A program made the position numbers and the translations under genes. Under the pieces are notes generated by a model that saw only the letters and a program-made list of their open reading frames with translations, did not search any database and had not been told where the DNA came from. A DNA stretch of 64,000 nucleotides from Elymus sibiricus (taxonomy: Eukaryota > Streptophyta > Magnoliopsida > Poales > Poaceae), in the NCBI GenBank assembly GCA_039707655.1, contig CM077672.1, positions 195,214,537-195,278,536 of the forward strand. Reading direction: 5' to 3'. Position 1 is the stretch's first letter; each line of letters starts with the position of its first letter. Below, piece after piece: positions 1 through 10,593 of the stretch.

Positions 1-979
1 CACACCTCCATGGCAGAAACTCCACCATAGAGAGAGGGCCAAGACAAGAAGAAGGAGGAGAGGAGGCACCCCCAACACCCGGCGCGGGCCGGAGGGCCGG
101 TGCCCTCTCCATCGCTGCCGCCACCATGCTCCTCTCCATCTCCAACATCATGTTGGCTTGTAACTTGCCTCTATCCTCTATGTAATCCATCTACATGTTC
201 GAGTGAATTACTAGTTCTTGGGGAATAGGATGAACTCTAGTTTGTACTAGCACCGAATAATTTTGCGTGATATGAAATAACCTTTTCATGTATTGTTAAT
301 GTTCTTCGTGATGTTGGGTGAAGTGCACCATCCAACATTTGCCAATTTTGGACACAAGGATATTACTATTGGATGAAGTAGAGAGCGGAGAAAGCAAGTG
401 ATAGTGCAATCTCTAGGGAAGTGGAGGAGAAAAAGTGATAGTAGTATCCTCTACCTATCCCATCTCTACCAATTCGATAGGGGAATAACGGAGACCACCC
501 TTTGGCTGCGTCCACGGGGTAAACCCTTAATTTTCATGAGTTGTAACCCTTTGGGGGAGACTATGATGGTGGCGTGCGTGGCACGAAGTCTACCACGAGT
601 AGAACGTGTTCTGTACCAGGCTCCGCCCACAAATAACTACATGAAAAGTGGCTTAAGTATCCATAGGACGTGCGGGTAGTAATGATTCCGAACGCCTCGA
701 GAACGCCTTTTACTCAAGCGTCGCCCCCTTTATTTTATTCCCTGTTTTATTTACATTTCTACCTTTGCTTAGTTATTTAGACAAAACCACCCTTATTATC
801 GTTCCGTTAGCAACCAACGAATAGACTATTTCGAGATAACGTTCTGGGTGTGAACGTAGCCGCGTGTGTGACGACGTAGCTGCGGGGTGGTAGTTACTAG
901 TGCAACCACCGCTCCCTGTGGGATCGACATACTCTACTTACCGCGAATTGCAATAGCCCTGTGCCCTTGCAGGTCATCA
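1..979 (+). mobile_element. LTR 3' portion (element H), diverged
   Basis: This is the right-hand part of an LTR in plus orientation; its start lies outside the window. It ends in TCATCA at 979. Its last 60 bases (a CTGTGGGATCGACA box, then CTTGCAGGTCATCA) match the reverse complement of the G LTR that starts at 1482. Similarity, with many changes, continues through the segment around 690-950 and the GC-rich segment around 75-125. No PBS follows the CA end, so this is a 3' LTR or a solo LTR. The short ORF at 398-679 is probably not coding. Confidence 0.65.
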
Positions 980-1481
980 GCCGCCCTGCTTCTCCGGTTC
1001 TACGGCTAGATACTTAATATCTCGATTTTTTGTTTTTAGAAGTTTTTTGCTAGGTAGTTTTTTCGAACAAAGTTATATTCGATGTATCATACTCTTAATG
1101 TATATTTCTTTTGTTATTTCCTTGCCTTTCCGAGTAATATGACACGCACAATATAGCTCATGGCCACACATTGCGCGTCATTAACACGGACTCGGGTCTC
1201 TTCAAAGTACCTCAGACTAAAACACCTCGGATCTATAAAAGCATCCAAAAAAACTACGACATTGTACGAGGCTCTTCGAAGCACCTTGACAAGTGTACCT
1301 CGGATCTGTTACAACATTCGATAGCCCTAGGGCACAACATAGACCTGATGTAGGCCCAAACCTTCCAACTTCGTTTTAAGCCACAATATGCACCAATTTG
1401 GACTTGGGACTTTTGCCAAGCTGGGTTACCTGGCTCCAATGTTGACCCCTTATGTTTCCGCACGTTCGGCTAAGGGTGTAC
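980..1481. other. Unassigned 500-bp interval between two LTR ends
   Basis: This AT-leaning sequence lies between the end of LTR H and the start of LTR G. No convincing ORF, RNA gene, PBS or PPT is visible. The phrase ACCTCGGATCT occurs twice (near 1224 and 1300), which hints at TE origin. It could be the target site of both flanking elements. Confidence 0.4.
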
Positions 1482-2357
1482 TGATGACCTGCAAGTGCAC
1501 AGGGCTGTTGTAGCACTTTCGTGATAAGTGAAGTGTCGAACCCACAGAGAGAAAATAGCAAGGAATTACAAACCCCGCAACTATGCTATCACTTACGTAG
1601 TTACGTATGCACCCGAACCGTAGTTTGGAAATAGCCTATTACCGTAAGTTGCTAGGAAGAAAAATAAATGGATAGTGTTTACTAAACTACAAGCAAGAAA
1701 TAAAAGGCAGAAAAATAAAGAGATTAAACTAGGTGAAACGGTGCTTGAGTAATAAACGTTCTCGAGGGACTTAGAGTCATCACCACAAGTATGATGCTGA
1801 CAACACATGATAGACATGGCTCTCTAATTGTATCGCTAAGCCACTTGTATATGATCTCGCATGAGCGGAGCCAATAAATTACGCATTCCCCACTCTGGTT
1901 ATTGCGTACACTCGTGCCACCACCGTGCTTCCCCACTCCGGTTATCACAACGATGATTAAGGGGAGTAAACTCCCCGTGGTCACGGCTTAAGTCTAGGGT
2001 TCTCCACTAATCCCTATTGCAATGACTGGGGACGAAGGGAGAATACGACTGTCACCACCTACCCTCCACAACCATGCTGCTCACCACTATGACTTGCCTC
2101 AAGTCCACAAGGGGCTAATGCTACGCGAGTGCTCTTCACAACACCACGAGACAATCATCGCAATACATATAAAGAGAATGATTGGATCGCTTATTCAACA
2201 AAGTACTAATCATGCAAGGGTTCATCCAATTCCTCAAGAACTAATACAACTACTCAAACATAGGAGGGAGAGAGGGCAAGTTACAAGCCGGCACGAGGCC
2301 GGTGGAGGAGAGGAGCATGGCGGCGGCGATGATGGCAGCGGCGCCGGCGGTGGAGAT
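1482..2357 (-). mobile_element. Element G 3' LTR, left half
   Basis: Read on the minus strand this is the end of an LTR, finishing in CTTGCAGGTCATCA at 1482. The LTR resumes at 15887 after the nested Tat1 insertion. The five bases GAGAT at 2353-2357 are the Tat1 target duplication. The two LTR halves together are about 1.75 kb. The right end carries CCGGCACGAGGCCGG-type GC-rich sequence, and similar sequence continues after 15887, which supports the split. ORFs here (for example 2022-2390) run antisense to the LTR and look incidental. Confidence 0.8.
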
Positions 2358-2930
2358 TGTCGTGGGTGCAAGTCTGACAGTAGTGTGTAGGGGTACGGGT
2401 GAGAGGGTAGAGCCTAGCTACGGCGCAGGTGTTACACTCGGATTTACGAGTTCAGGCCCCTCAGCGGTGGAGGTAATAGCCCTACGTCTCGGTGCTCTGG
2501 AGCTATATTGCTTGAGTGTATGATTACAAAAGGATTGCGAACCCTTGGAATGGAGCTGGGGGAGGCTTATATAGTCGCCGCCAGCCCTCTCATGAATGCC
2601 ACCATTACCAGGGGTTAAGAGAGGGTTTAAGGGCGCCAGGTAACGAGCGCATTGATTACAATTAATACAGGCGAACGTGCGTCCCGACCGTTGTGCTCCC
2701 GGAGTCTCCTGGTCTTCTCTGGTCGAGTGACTTTTGGGTGCTCCGAGTGAAATAAGCCGGTCGAGTGAACTCTTGCCTTCCGAGTGGTTCATCGAACTCC
2801 GAGTGAATGTCAGTTTGCAGAACTCTGGGTCGTTGATCTGGCCCAGGGGCCCAGTATGAGACGTGTGGCGTCCTAGGGTAGGGTCTATAGGTCAGGCCTA
2901 TTATCCTATCCCTAGTACGTGCCCTCGTCA
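2358..2930 (-). repeat. Tat1 3' LTR
   Basis: This direct repeat of 15308-15881 carries a TATA-like box (CTATATAAGCC on the minus strand) near 2567-2575. It holds several copies of CCGAGTGA or CGAGTGA between about 2720 and 2810. The boundaries are fixed by the paired LTR and the GAGAT duplication. Confidence 0.93.
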
Positions 2931-2945
2931 TTAGCCCCCGAATCG
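2931..2945 (-). promoter_or_regulatory. Tat1 polypurine tract
   Basis: On the minus strand the sequence just upstream of the 3' LTR reads TTCGGGGGCTAA and abuts the LTR start TGACGAGGGC. This is the expected place and composition for the plus-strand primer in reverse transcription. Confidence 0.8.
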
Positions 2946-3080
2946 GTCGAGGTTAGGCGGGTCGAGTCAAGGCGAATTCCCAGACGAGTTGAGCGCTACG
3001 GAGGCGCTCAAGAACTCTTACTGGTCATTAGACGCCCTTGTCTTCATGCGGCACCTTGACGGATTCTGGACCATATGAAG

Positions 3081-3205
3081 TCCGAGTGAAATGAGTAGTC
3101 TCCATCCGAATGAGTAGCTTCCATCCGAGTGAGTAGCTTCCATCCGAGTGAGTAGTTCCCATCCGAGTGAAAAGAGTGGTCTCCGTCCGAGTGAAAGGAG
3201 TAATC
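3081..3205 (+). repeat. Short tandem repeat upstream of antisense gene
   Basis: Six imperfect units of 19-24 bp, each starting TCCGAGTGA or TCCGAATGA and followed by a (G)AGTAG..TCC core, begin near 3081, 3105, 3124, 3143, 3162 and 3186. They lie about 280-400 bp upstream of the TATA-like box of the antisense gene, so a role as repeated promoter elements is possible but not shown. Confidence 0.8.
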
Positions 3206-3476
3206 ATATGCCGTGTGTCGGAGTGGATCCGAGCGTTGACGGCACGTCTTCAAAGTGAGAGCAATCGGTTTGCTGGACTCCGGATTTCGCGGGATTTGAA
3301 ACCATATTTGAGCGCGCGCGAACGGTTGCAGCGCAGCGGGTGGGGAAAGTGGGGCGTGACGCCTCGATTTTTGCCCCGCTTTCCGCCACGTACCGCTTGA
3401 TCTTCGACGGCATGATTTGAGGAGATCTGCGGGCCCATGATTCAGCGATGCGGATTGGGGAGCGGTGCGGGCGGCG

Positions 3477-3484
3477 ATATAAGG
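3477..3484 (+). promoter_or_regulatory. TATA-like box of the Tat1 antisense gene
   Basis: GATATAAGG sits in a GC-rich stretch about 130 bp before the ATG at 3611. A CT/GA-rich leader follows (GGAGAGGGAGAGAGAG near 3498). This placement fits an internal promoter driving plus-strand transcription away from the 3' LTR. The call is by motif and position only. Confidence 0.5.
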
Positions 3485-3610
3485 GGCGGCCGTGGCGGAG
3501 AGGGAGAGAGAGACAGATCCCCTTTTCCCCAACTTCCTCAGTCCGCCCGATCTCTTCTCCCGCAACCCACTCCGCGCAAATATTCCTCGGTGCTGGAGAG
3601 CTCGGTGGCG

Positions 3611-6600
3611 ATGGCGAAGGACAAGACGGCGAAGCTCGAGAAGGCGAAGAAGCCGGCGAAGGGGCAGAAGGCATCGAGCTCGCGAGCCGCGTTCCTGCCC
3701 GGGTGGATCCAGGGCGACTGCCTTCCGCCGACCACCACGGTCGACGACGTCAGCGGGCTCGTCGTGGATGGGCTGATCCGCGACGGGTCATGGAGGCTGC
3801 CGGGAGAAGGGGAGACCGAGCCCGCGCCGCGCCCCGGGGAGCGAGTGCTCCTCACCACGCACGTGAAGCGAGGTTTCTCCATGCCACCCCATCCCTTTTT
3901 CCGCGGATTCTTGAACTTCTTCAGTGCTCAGCTCCACCATCTGCCTCCAAACGCTATATGTATCTCGCCGCATTCGTTTCTTTGTGTGAGAATTTTCTGG
4001 GTTGTTCGCCGCACTGGGGTTTGTTCAAACACATTTTCACGTGTCGATGTCAATCGGTTAAGAAGGTTGACCCCGATGGAGAGAGGACGCATGTGATTCA
4101 GATGTGCGGTGGCTTAGGTATCCAGATGAGGGGTAAGAGTGCATTCCCATCTATGTCCTTTCCCGATTCGGTGAGGGGTTGGCAGTCGACCTGGTTCTAC
4201 TGCAATGACCTGCCGTGTTCTGGCTTGTCGACTGACCTTCCTCCTTACACTACTGAGAGAGTTCAGACTCCTCCCACACTGACGGTTGATAAAAAGGAGA
4301 AGACGGATGTAGGGATCTTGGTGACCGCCATGGTTAGTCTGATTCAGGGTGGATTGACTGGCCTGGACCTTCTGGAGGTCTTCCTCAGTCAGAGGATCCA
4401 GCCGCTGCAGGAGCGGGCTCACCCCATGTGGCTCTACGCTGGAGCCGGTGATCCGACCCGAGTGCATCCGAAAGACGTCAAGGGGAAAACGGTGGAGCAG
4501 TGGATCAGGTGCATCACTGGTGCACGTGACAATCCGCGAGGGTCGAGACGGATCCCGCCCTACGACGCCAACAACCAACCGTTGGAGGTGAGGCATGAAT
4601 TTCCGAGTGAATTGCTGATGCGCAAATTATCCGAGTGAACTGAACGACCCGAGTGAACTGACCAAACTGTCTGTCTTTACCCTTCATGTCTTGCAGGAGT
4701 TCCAGAAGATGTTATCGCCTGTGCCGAATGGAGAACAACTTGCCGGAGGCGCGGAGAGCGAACATGGCAGCGCCGGGGGCAGCTACGAGGAGGACAGCGA
4801 GGCGGAGAGCGAGGACTCGGAAGGGAGCGACGAGGTCGAGTCTTCTCTATCTCCGGAGTTGCGCTCTGAGCACCGCTCCAAACGAGCTCAAGATCCGAGT
4901 GCTGGCGCAGAGAAGGAGGCGGTTCTGAGTGTTAAGGCTCCGAAGCGCACTCGGACGTCATCACCTGCGCCGACTGAGAAGGCCGCCAAGCAGCCCAAGG
5001 TCGCTTCCCCCAAGCCTCGGAAGGCTCTGCCCCGGATCAAGGTCGCTGTGCCTGTCGCCTCAACGTGAGTATCCTTCTCAGCTTTTCTTTTCTATCTCTG
5101 TCAACTTTCGTGATTCCTCTGACCGAGTGCATCATATGAACCAGTGTTGCAACTTCGACGACGTCTCCTATGCAGATTGACGGGGACCGCACCGAAGCTG
5201 AGACGGCAGACGCGGCCACTTCTCAAAGAGGTAACAATAACTTCATTTTTACTTCAACTTGTCATTCGACTGAAATGTCTTCATCCGATTGAATTGTGTA
5301 TTGCGACTGATTGCGTCGAGGGAATGTGGTGCTTGCAGAGGTCATCCATGTTGGAGATGACGATGAAGAGCCGCCACGGAAGGACACTGAGAAGGGGACC
5401 CTAGTTCCGACCGCTCCTCAGGCCACTACACGGAAGACGCCGCCGAGCGAAGCGCCTCAAGTTCCTCCTGCACCTGCCGCGACCGTGCCTCCAGGACCAG
5501 GTTCCTCTCGGGCTGGAGCTGGTCCTGCCGCGGCTCCGTCGACTGCTCTGGCTTCGGTTCCGACTCCTCCCATCAACATCTTCAATCTGTACAAGGTGCC
5601 GGAGGACCAAACTGGAGCCAGCAAGGAGGCGATGATCCAGGCGGAGCTGATGACCCAACGGCTCAAGGAGATGTGCGCAGCTGGGAAGCTGGCATACGAT
5701 GCCAGTGCCGCTCTCCAAGAGAACGTTTGAGTAAGTGCTCTTGTAAGTCAATCTCCAAGTCGTTTTTCTTCAGTAGGAATTTTAGTCGGAAAATATCCGG
5801 TACACCCAGTGGGTGTTTTTTGTGTTTGGCCGTCACTCGGATCGGGCGGACCGTTCCGAGTGGATACCATTCCAGTGGGGGCACGCTGAGTGCACCCACT
5901 GGGTGTAGTCCCCGAGATTGCCGTCGACTGCGGGCAGTCGGTGGGAGTCTTAGAACTTAGAATTTGATACTGGTCAAGCTTGTTCCTCCCTGTCGAAGGG
6001 CACTTCAGGATATTTCTTGACATTAACTGTTCTCTCCTATATTTCAGAAAACTTGCGAGCTTGGGATTCAGTACGTGGCACTGGAGAAGGAGACGGCTCA
6101 GCTTCGAGTGGATTTGGAGGTGGAGAGGAGGAATACAGCGCGCGCTCAAGCAGAGCTCAGGACCATGGGAGGTACGCCTTAGTTACTAAGCATTCCGCTT
6201 TCATCTCTCTCCGTTCTTTGAACCGAGTGACTTCACTCGAACAGATGTGCGTGGTGAAAACCACCGACTCCAAGTGCGGCTCAGAACCTCTGTTTCTTTA
6301 GAAACTATGAAGCAGGCACTCGAGAGTAAGGATAGTGAGCTGGCGGGAGCGCAGCAAGTGGCGAAGGAAAAGACCAAGGCCACCGAAGAGAAGCTGGCCT
6401 CACTCGGGAAGCTTGAAGCAGAGAACACATCGCTGAAGAAAGAGGTACTCGAGCTCAAGAAGCAGCAAACCGAGTGGGAGAGCAAGCTCAAGGCCTAGGA
6501 GGAAGCCTACGAGAAAGAGAAGAAGACCCTGAATGAGAAGGTCGCCCAGCTGATCGAGAAGAAGAACGCTTTGGAGAGATATATAGAAGAGTTCACGGAG

Positions 6601-7203
6601 GAAATGTACACCAAGCTTGCAGGAAACCTGTAACATCCGAGTGAACTTTTATCCGAGTGAACTTCATGCACGCTGACTCTCAACTCTCCTCTTTTCTTGT
6701 CCGCAGAGTACTGCCGAGACTTCGAGCTGGAAACTGACCGAATCGAGAGGAATCTGAATCCTTCCAGGTCACTCGTTGGCGACAAGGCTGCTCTAGGTGT
6801 CCTGCGGGTGGAATCTCACATCGAAGACGTCCAAGGCTACATCATTCGTCTGCGGGGTGCACTCGGCAGAATCGACAAGGAGCTGTGGCCAGAAGATACC
6901 CTCGACACCGACCTAGAGGCCATGATGACTCGTCTCAACGACATTCCCAGTCGAGTGCAAGCGTGGAAGAAGTCGGCTGCTCATTGCGGGGCCGACGTGG
7001 CGCTCTCCCTGGTCCGAGTGCATTGCAAGGAGGCCAAGGAGGAGAAACTAAAGACTCTCCAAGTTTCCAACACGAAGAAACTCCAGTTTGAGGACTTCAT
7101 GGAGACATTCATCAAAGCGGCCACTCGGATCGCGGACGGCATCGACTTGGATTCCTTCGTTGAGCCAGCCAGCCAGCCCTACAGGGGCGTGAAAAAACTT
7201 TAA
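3611..7203 (+). pseudogene. Tat1 antisense multi-exon gene (gypsy-type transposon domain), degenerate
   Basis: This gene of unknown function is encoded opposite to gag-pol, as in other Tat elements. The start at 3611 gives a Lys/Ala-rich N-terminus. A domain follows that resembles the plant family PF04195 (putative gypsy-type transposon): residues around PPHPFFRGF, LHHLPPNA, LCENFLG, PHWGLFKHIF and GWQSTWFY. Predicted exons are 3611-4587, 4697-5064, 5145-5230, 5339-5730, 6048-6171, 6245-6629 and 6707-7203, with GT-AG borders; all junctions but the last keep phase. Exons 5-6 encode a Glu/Lys-rich coiled coil. The last exon carries the conserved tail (LWPEDTL, RVQAWKKSAA, RVHCKEA). Defects are a frameshift near 3958, TGA at 5728-5730, TAG at 6496-6498 and a last junction out of phase by one base. 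Several introns contain CCGAGTGAA. The gene is dead as it stands. Confidence 0.8.
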
Positions 7204-7351
7204 GTCTTATCCATTAACCTCGGTATGCCGAGTGGAATTGTAATCATTAAACTCTTTCGGGCTTTGGACTCGCGTACTCGTATTCGCTTTTGAACTTCTG
7301 GAGTTAATCGAATGCTTTCCTTCGAGTCTTTCGTACCTTTGGACTGGGTTT

Positions 7352-8836
7352 TAACTTAGGCGAAAGCTGGTTTGCAGCTAAGCCTCCGAGTGAGAGGAAC
7401 GCTCTTCACTCGGAGAAGCGTTTTAACTTGGGCAAAAGATGGTTCGCAGCCAAGCCTCCGAGTGAGAGGGATGCTCTCACTCGGAGCAGCGTTTTTAACT
7501 TGGACGAAAGCTGGTTCGCAGCCAAGTTCCCGAGTGAGAGGGATGCTCTTCACTCGGAGTAGTGTTTTTAACTTGGGCGAAAGCTGGTTCGCAGCCAAGC
7601 CCCCGAGTGAGAGGGATGCTCTTCACTCAGAGTAGCATTTTAACTTGGGCGAAAACTGGTTCGCAGCCAAGCCCCCGAGTGAGAGGATCGCTCTTCACTC
7701 GGAGTAGCATATTTAACTTGGGCGAAAGCTGGTTCGCAGCCAATCCCCCGAGTGAGAGGGATGCTCTTCACTCGGAGTAGCGCTTTTGACTTGGGCGAAA
7801 GCTGGTTCGCAGCCAAGCCCCCGAGTGAGAGGGATGCTCTTCACTCGGAGTAGCGTTTTTAACTTGGGCGAAAGCTGGTTCGCAGCCAAGCCCCTGAGTG
7901 AGAGGATCGCTCTTCACTCGGAGTAGCGTATTTAACTTGGGCAAAAGCTGGTTCGCAGCCAAGCCCCCGAGTGAGAGGGATGCTCTCCACTCGGAGTAGC
8001 ATTTTAACTTGGGCGAAAACTGGTTCGCTGCCAAGCCCCCGAGTGAGAGGATCGCTCTTCACTCGGAGTAGCATATTTAACTTGGGCGAAAGCTGGTTCG
8101 CACCCAAGCCCCCGAGTGAGAGGGATGCTCTTCACTCGGAGTAGCGTTTTTTAACTTGGGCAAAAGCTGGTTCGCAGCCAAACCCCCGAGTGAGAGGATC
8201 GCTCTTCACTCGGACTAGTATTTTAACTTGGGCGAAAGCTGGTTCGCAGCCAAGCCCCCAAGTGAGAGGATCGCTCTTCACTCGGAGAAGCGTTTTAACT
8301 TGGGCGAAAGCTGGTTCGCAGCCAAGCCCCCGAGTGAGAGGGATGCTCTTCACTTAGAGTAGCATTTTTAACTTGGGCGAAAGCTGGTTCGCAGCCAAGC
8401 CTCCGTGTGAGAGGATCGCTCTTCACTCGGAGTAGCGTTTTTGACTTGGGCGAAAGCTGGTTCGCAGCCAAGACCCCGAGTGAGAGGGATGCTCTTCACT
8501 CGGAGTAGCGTTTTTAACTTGGGCGAAAGCTGGTTCGCAGCCAAGCCCCCGAGTGAGAGGATCGCTCTTCACTCGGAGTAGCGTATTTAACTTGGGCGAA
8601 AGCTGGTTCGCAGCCAAGCCCCCGAGTGAGAGGGATGCTCTTCACTCGGAGTAGATTTTTAACTTGGGCGAAATCTGGTTCGCATCCAAGCCCCCGAGTG
8701 AGAGGGATGCTCTTCACTCCGAGTAGATTTTTAACTTGGGCGAAAGCTGGTTCGCAGCCAAGCCCCCAAGTGAGAGGGATGCTCTTCACTCGGAGTAGCG
8801 TTTTGACTTAGGCAAAAACTGGTTTGCAGCTAAGTT
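7352..8836. repeat. Tandem array, about 20 units of 72-73 bp, hairpin-capable
   Basis: The core CTGGTTCGCAGCC (with variants) occurs 21 times at roughly 73-bp spacing. Each unit holds CCGAGTGA, then GAGGGATGCTCT or a variant, then TCACTCGG: an 8-bp inverted repeat that inner GAG/CTC pairs can extend. Two unit types alternate (GAGAGGGATGC and GAGAGGATCGC), and spacer variants such as GCGTATTTAAC and GCATATTTAAC recur, which suggests blocks of several units were duplicated. The array lies exactly between the end of pol (8974, minus) and the end of the antisense gene (7203, plus). Tandem repeats in the 3' region are known in Tat/Ogre elements. Confidence 0.95.
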
Positions 8837-8973
8837 GAACGGCGTACACCCACTGGGGGTTGTAAGCCAGAAAGTGCGTACGAGTGAACCCAATGTGGAA
8901 CTGGAAAAGTCATGATTTTATTCACCAAATATCGCTCGAGTACTTTTATTACATCTCATGATCAAGTATAAAA

Positions 8974-10593
8974 TCATCGTAGCAAATCTGCATTCCAAGC
9001 ACGGGGCTCGTCTGCTTGCTTCTGAAGGTTGTACAGGCCGTATGCTCCGTTGTGCAGAACCTTTGACACGATAAAAGGGCCTTCCCACGCGGGAGCAAGC
9101 TTGTGAGGTCGCTGCTGATCCACTCGGAGCACAAGATCTCCGTCCTGAAAGGTCCGACTTCGGACGTGTCTGCTGTGAAAACGCCTCAGATCTTGCTGAT
9201 AAGTGGCCGATCGGATCAGAGCCATCTCCCTTTCCTCCTCCAAGAGATCAACGCCGTCTTGTCGTGCTTGCTCTGCTTCAGCTTTAGAGTACAGTTCCAC
9301 TCGGGGTGAATTATGGAGCAGGTCACTCGGCAGGACGGCTTCAGATCCGTACACCATGAAGAAGGGAGTGCGATTGGTAGACCGATTGGGGGTCGTCCTC
9401 AAGCCCCAAAGAACTGACGGCAGCTCAGTGACCCAAGCTCCAGCTACATGTTCCAAATCGCGCATGAGTCATGGCTTTAACCCCTGCAGAATCAGTCTGT
9501 TTGCTCTCTCAGCTTGTCCATTCGACTGCGGGTGCGCCACAGATGCATAATCAACTCGGGTGCCTTGGGCGGCACAGAACGCCCTGAACTCTTCTGAGTT
9601 GAAGTTTGAACCATTGTCGGTGATAATGCTGTGGGGCACGCCGTATCTGAAGACTATCTCCTTCATGAACTTGATCGTTGTACGAGAGTCTAGCTTCTTG
9701 ATGGGTTTGGCTTCGATCCACTTAGTGAACTTGTCGACTGCAACCAGCAAGTGAGTGAATCCACTCGCCCATGTCCGGAGGGGTCCTACCATGTCGAGTC
9801 CCCAGACCGCAAATGGCCAGACGAGTGGAATCGTCTTCAGAGCAGACGCAGGCTTGTGTGATAAGTTTGCATAGAACTGGCATCCGGCGCAGTGTTGGAC
9901 TATCTCCTGCGCAGCTTCATTGGCACGGGGCCAGAAGAAACCGGCTCGGTAAGCTTTAGCCATGATCGTCCGAGAGGACGCGTGGTGTCCACAAGTTCCC
10001 GAGTGAATCTTCTCCAAGATCAATCGACCTTCCTCCGGAGAAATGCAGTGCTGAGTCACACCGGTGACACTCTTTCTGTACAACTGATCACCCATCACTG
10101 TGAAAGCTTTGGATCTGCGAACAATCTGGCGGGCCTCGGCTTCATCTTCTGGAAGTTCCTGCCTGAGCAGGTATGCAATGTAAGGCACTATCCACTCGGG
10201 TGTGATTGCTAGGACCTCCATGACCAAATCAATGACTGCCGGAACCTCGACTTCAGTCGGATCATACGGACTGACCGCTTGCGGGGGCTCTTCCGTGAAG
10301 GGATCTTGTTTTACCGTTGGAGAACACAAATGCTCGAGGCACACATTGCTGGGTATGGATTTCCGAGTGGACCCGATCTTTGCCAGATCGTCTGCCTCCT
10401 GATTCTTGGCTCGGGGAACGTCGTGCAGTTCCAGACCCTCAAATTTCTTCTCCAACTTTCTCACTGCGTTGCAGTATCCTGTCATAGCGGTGCTTCTGAT
10501 GTCCCACTCCTTCATCACTTGGTTCACAACTAGATCCGAGTCTCCGTAGACCATCAGGCGCCGGACGCCGAGTGAGATGGCCATACGTAGACC
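8974..10593 (-). pseudogene. Tat1 pol: end of RNase H plus integrase, interrupted
   Basis: Joins the reverse-transcribed DNA to the host genome. Reading down from 10584, the end of the RNase H domain comes first (YGDSDLVVNQV). A zinc-binding region follows (HSGTCGHH, then CAGC). The catalytic core has Asp in GLDMVGP (about residue 264 of this segment), Asp in ITDNGSNF (323) and Glu in NGQAERAN (359), which gives D-35-E spacing. A C-terminal domain ends near 8974 with WEGPFIV and YGLYNLQ. A TGA at 9469-9471 splits the core from the C-terminal part. A TAG at 10594-10596 separates it from RT. Both are in the same frame as the rest of pol, with no frameshift. All catalytic residues are still present. 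Confidence 0.9.

Noticed and set aside
2022..2390. 122-codon plus-strand ORF crossing the G/Tat1 boundary
   Set aside because: It spans an insertion junction, so it cannot be an ancestral gene.
3448..4638. 396-codon ORF as a single intact protein
   Set aside because: It joins out-of-frame leader sequence to the real domain; the true start at 3611 is in another frame and a frameshift near 3958 links the two.
7352..8836. CRISPR-like appearance of the 73-bp array, and a run of 60-90-codon ORFs across it
   Set aside because: Units are contiguous with no unique spacers, the setting is a plant retrotransposon, and the ORFs result from the repeat being open in several frames.
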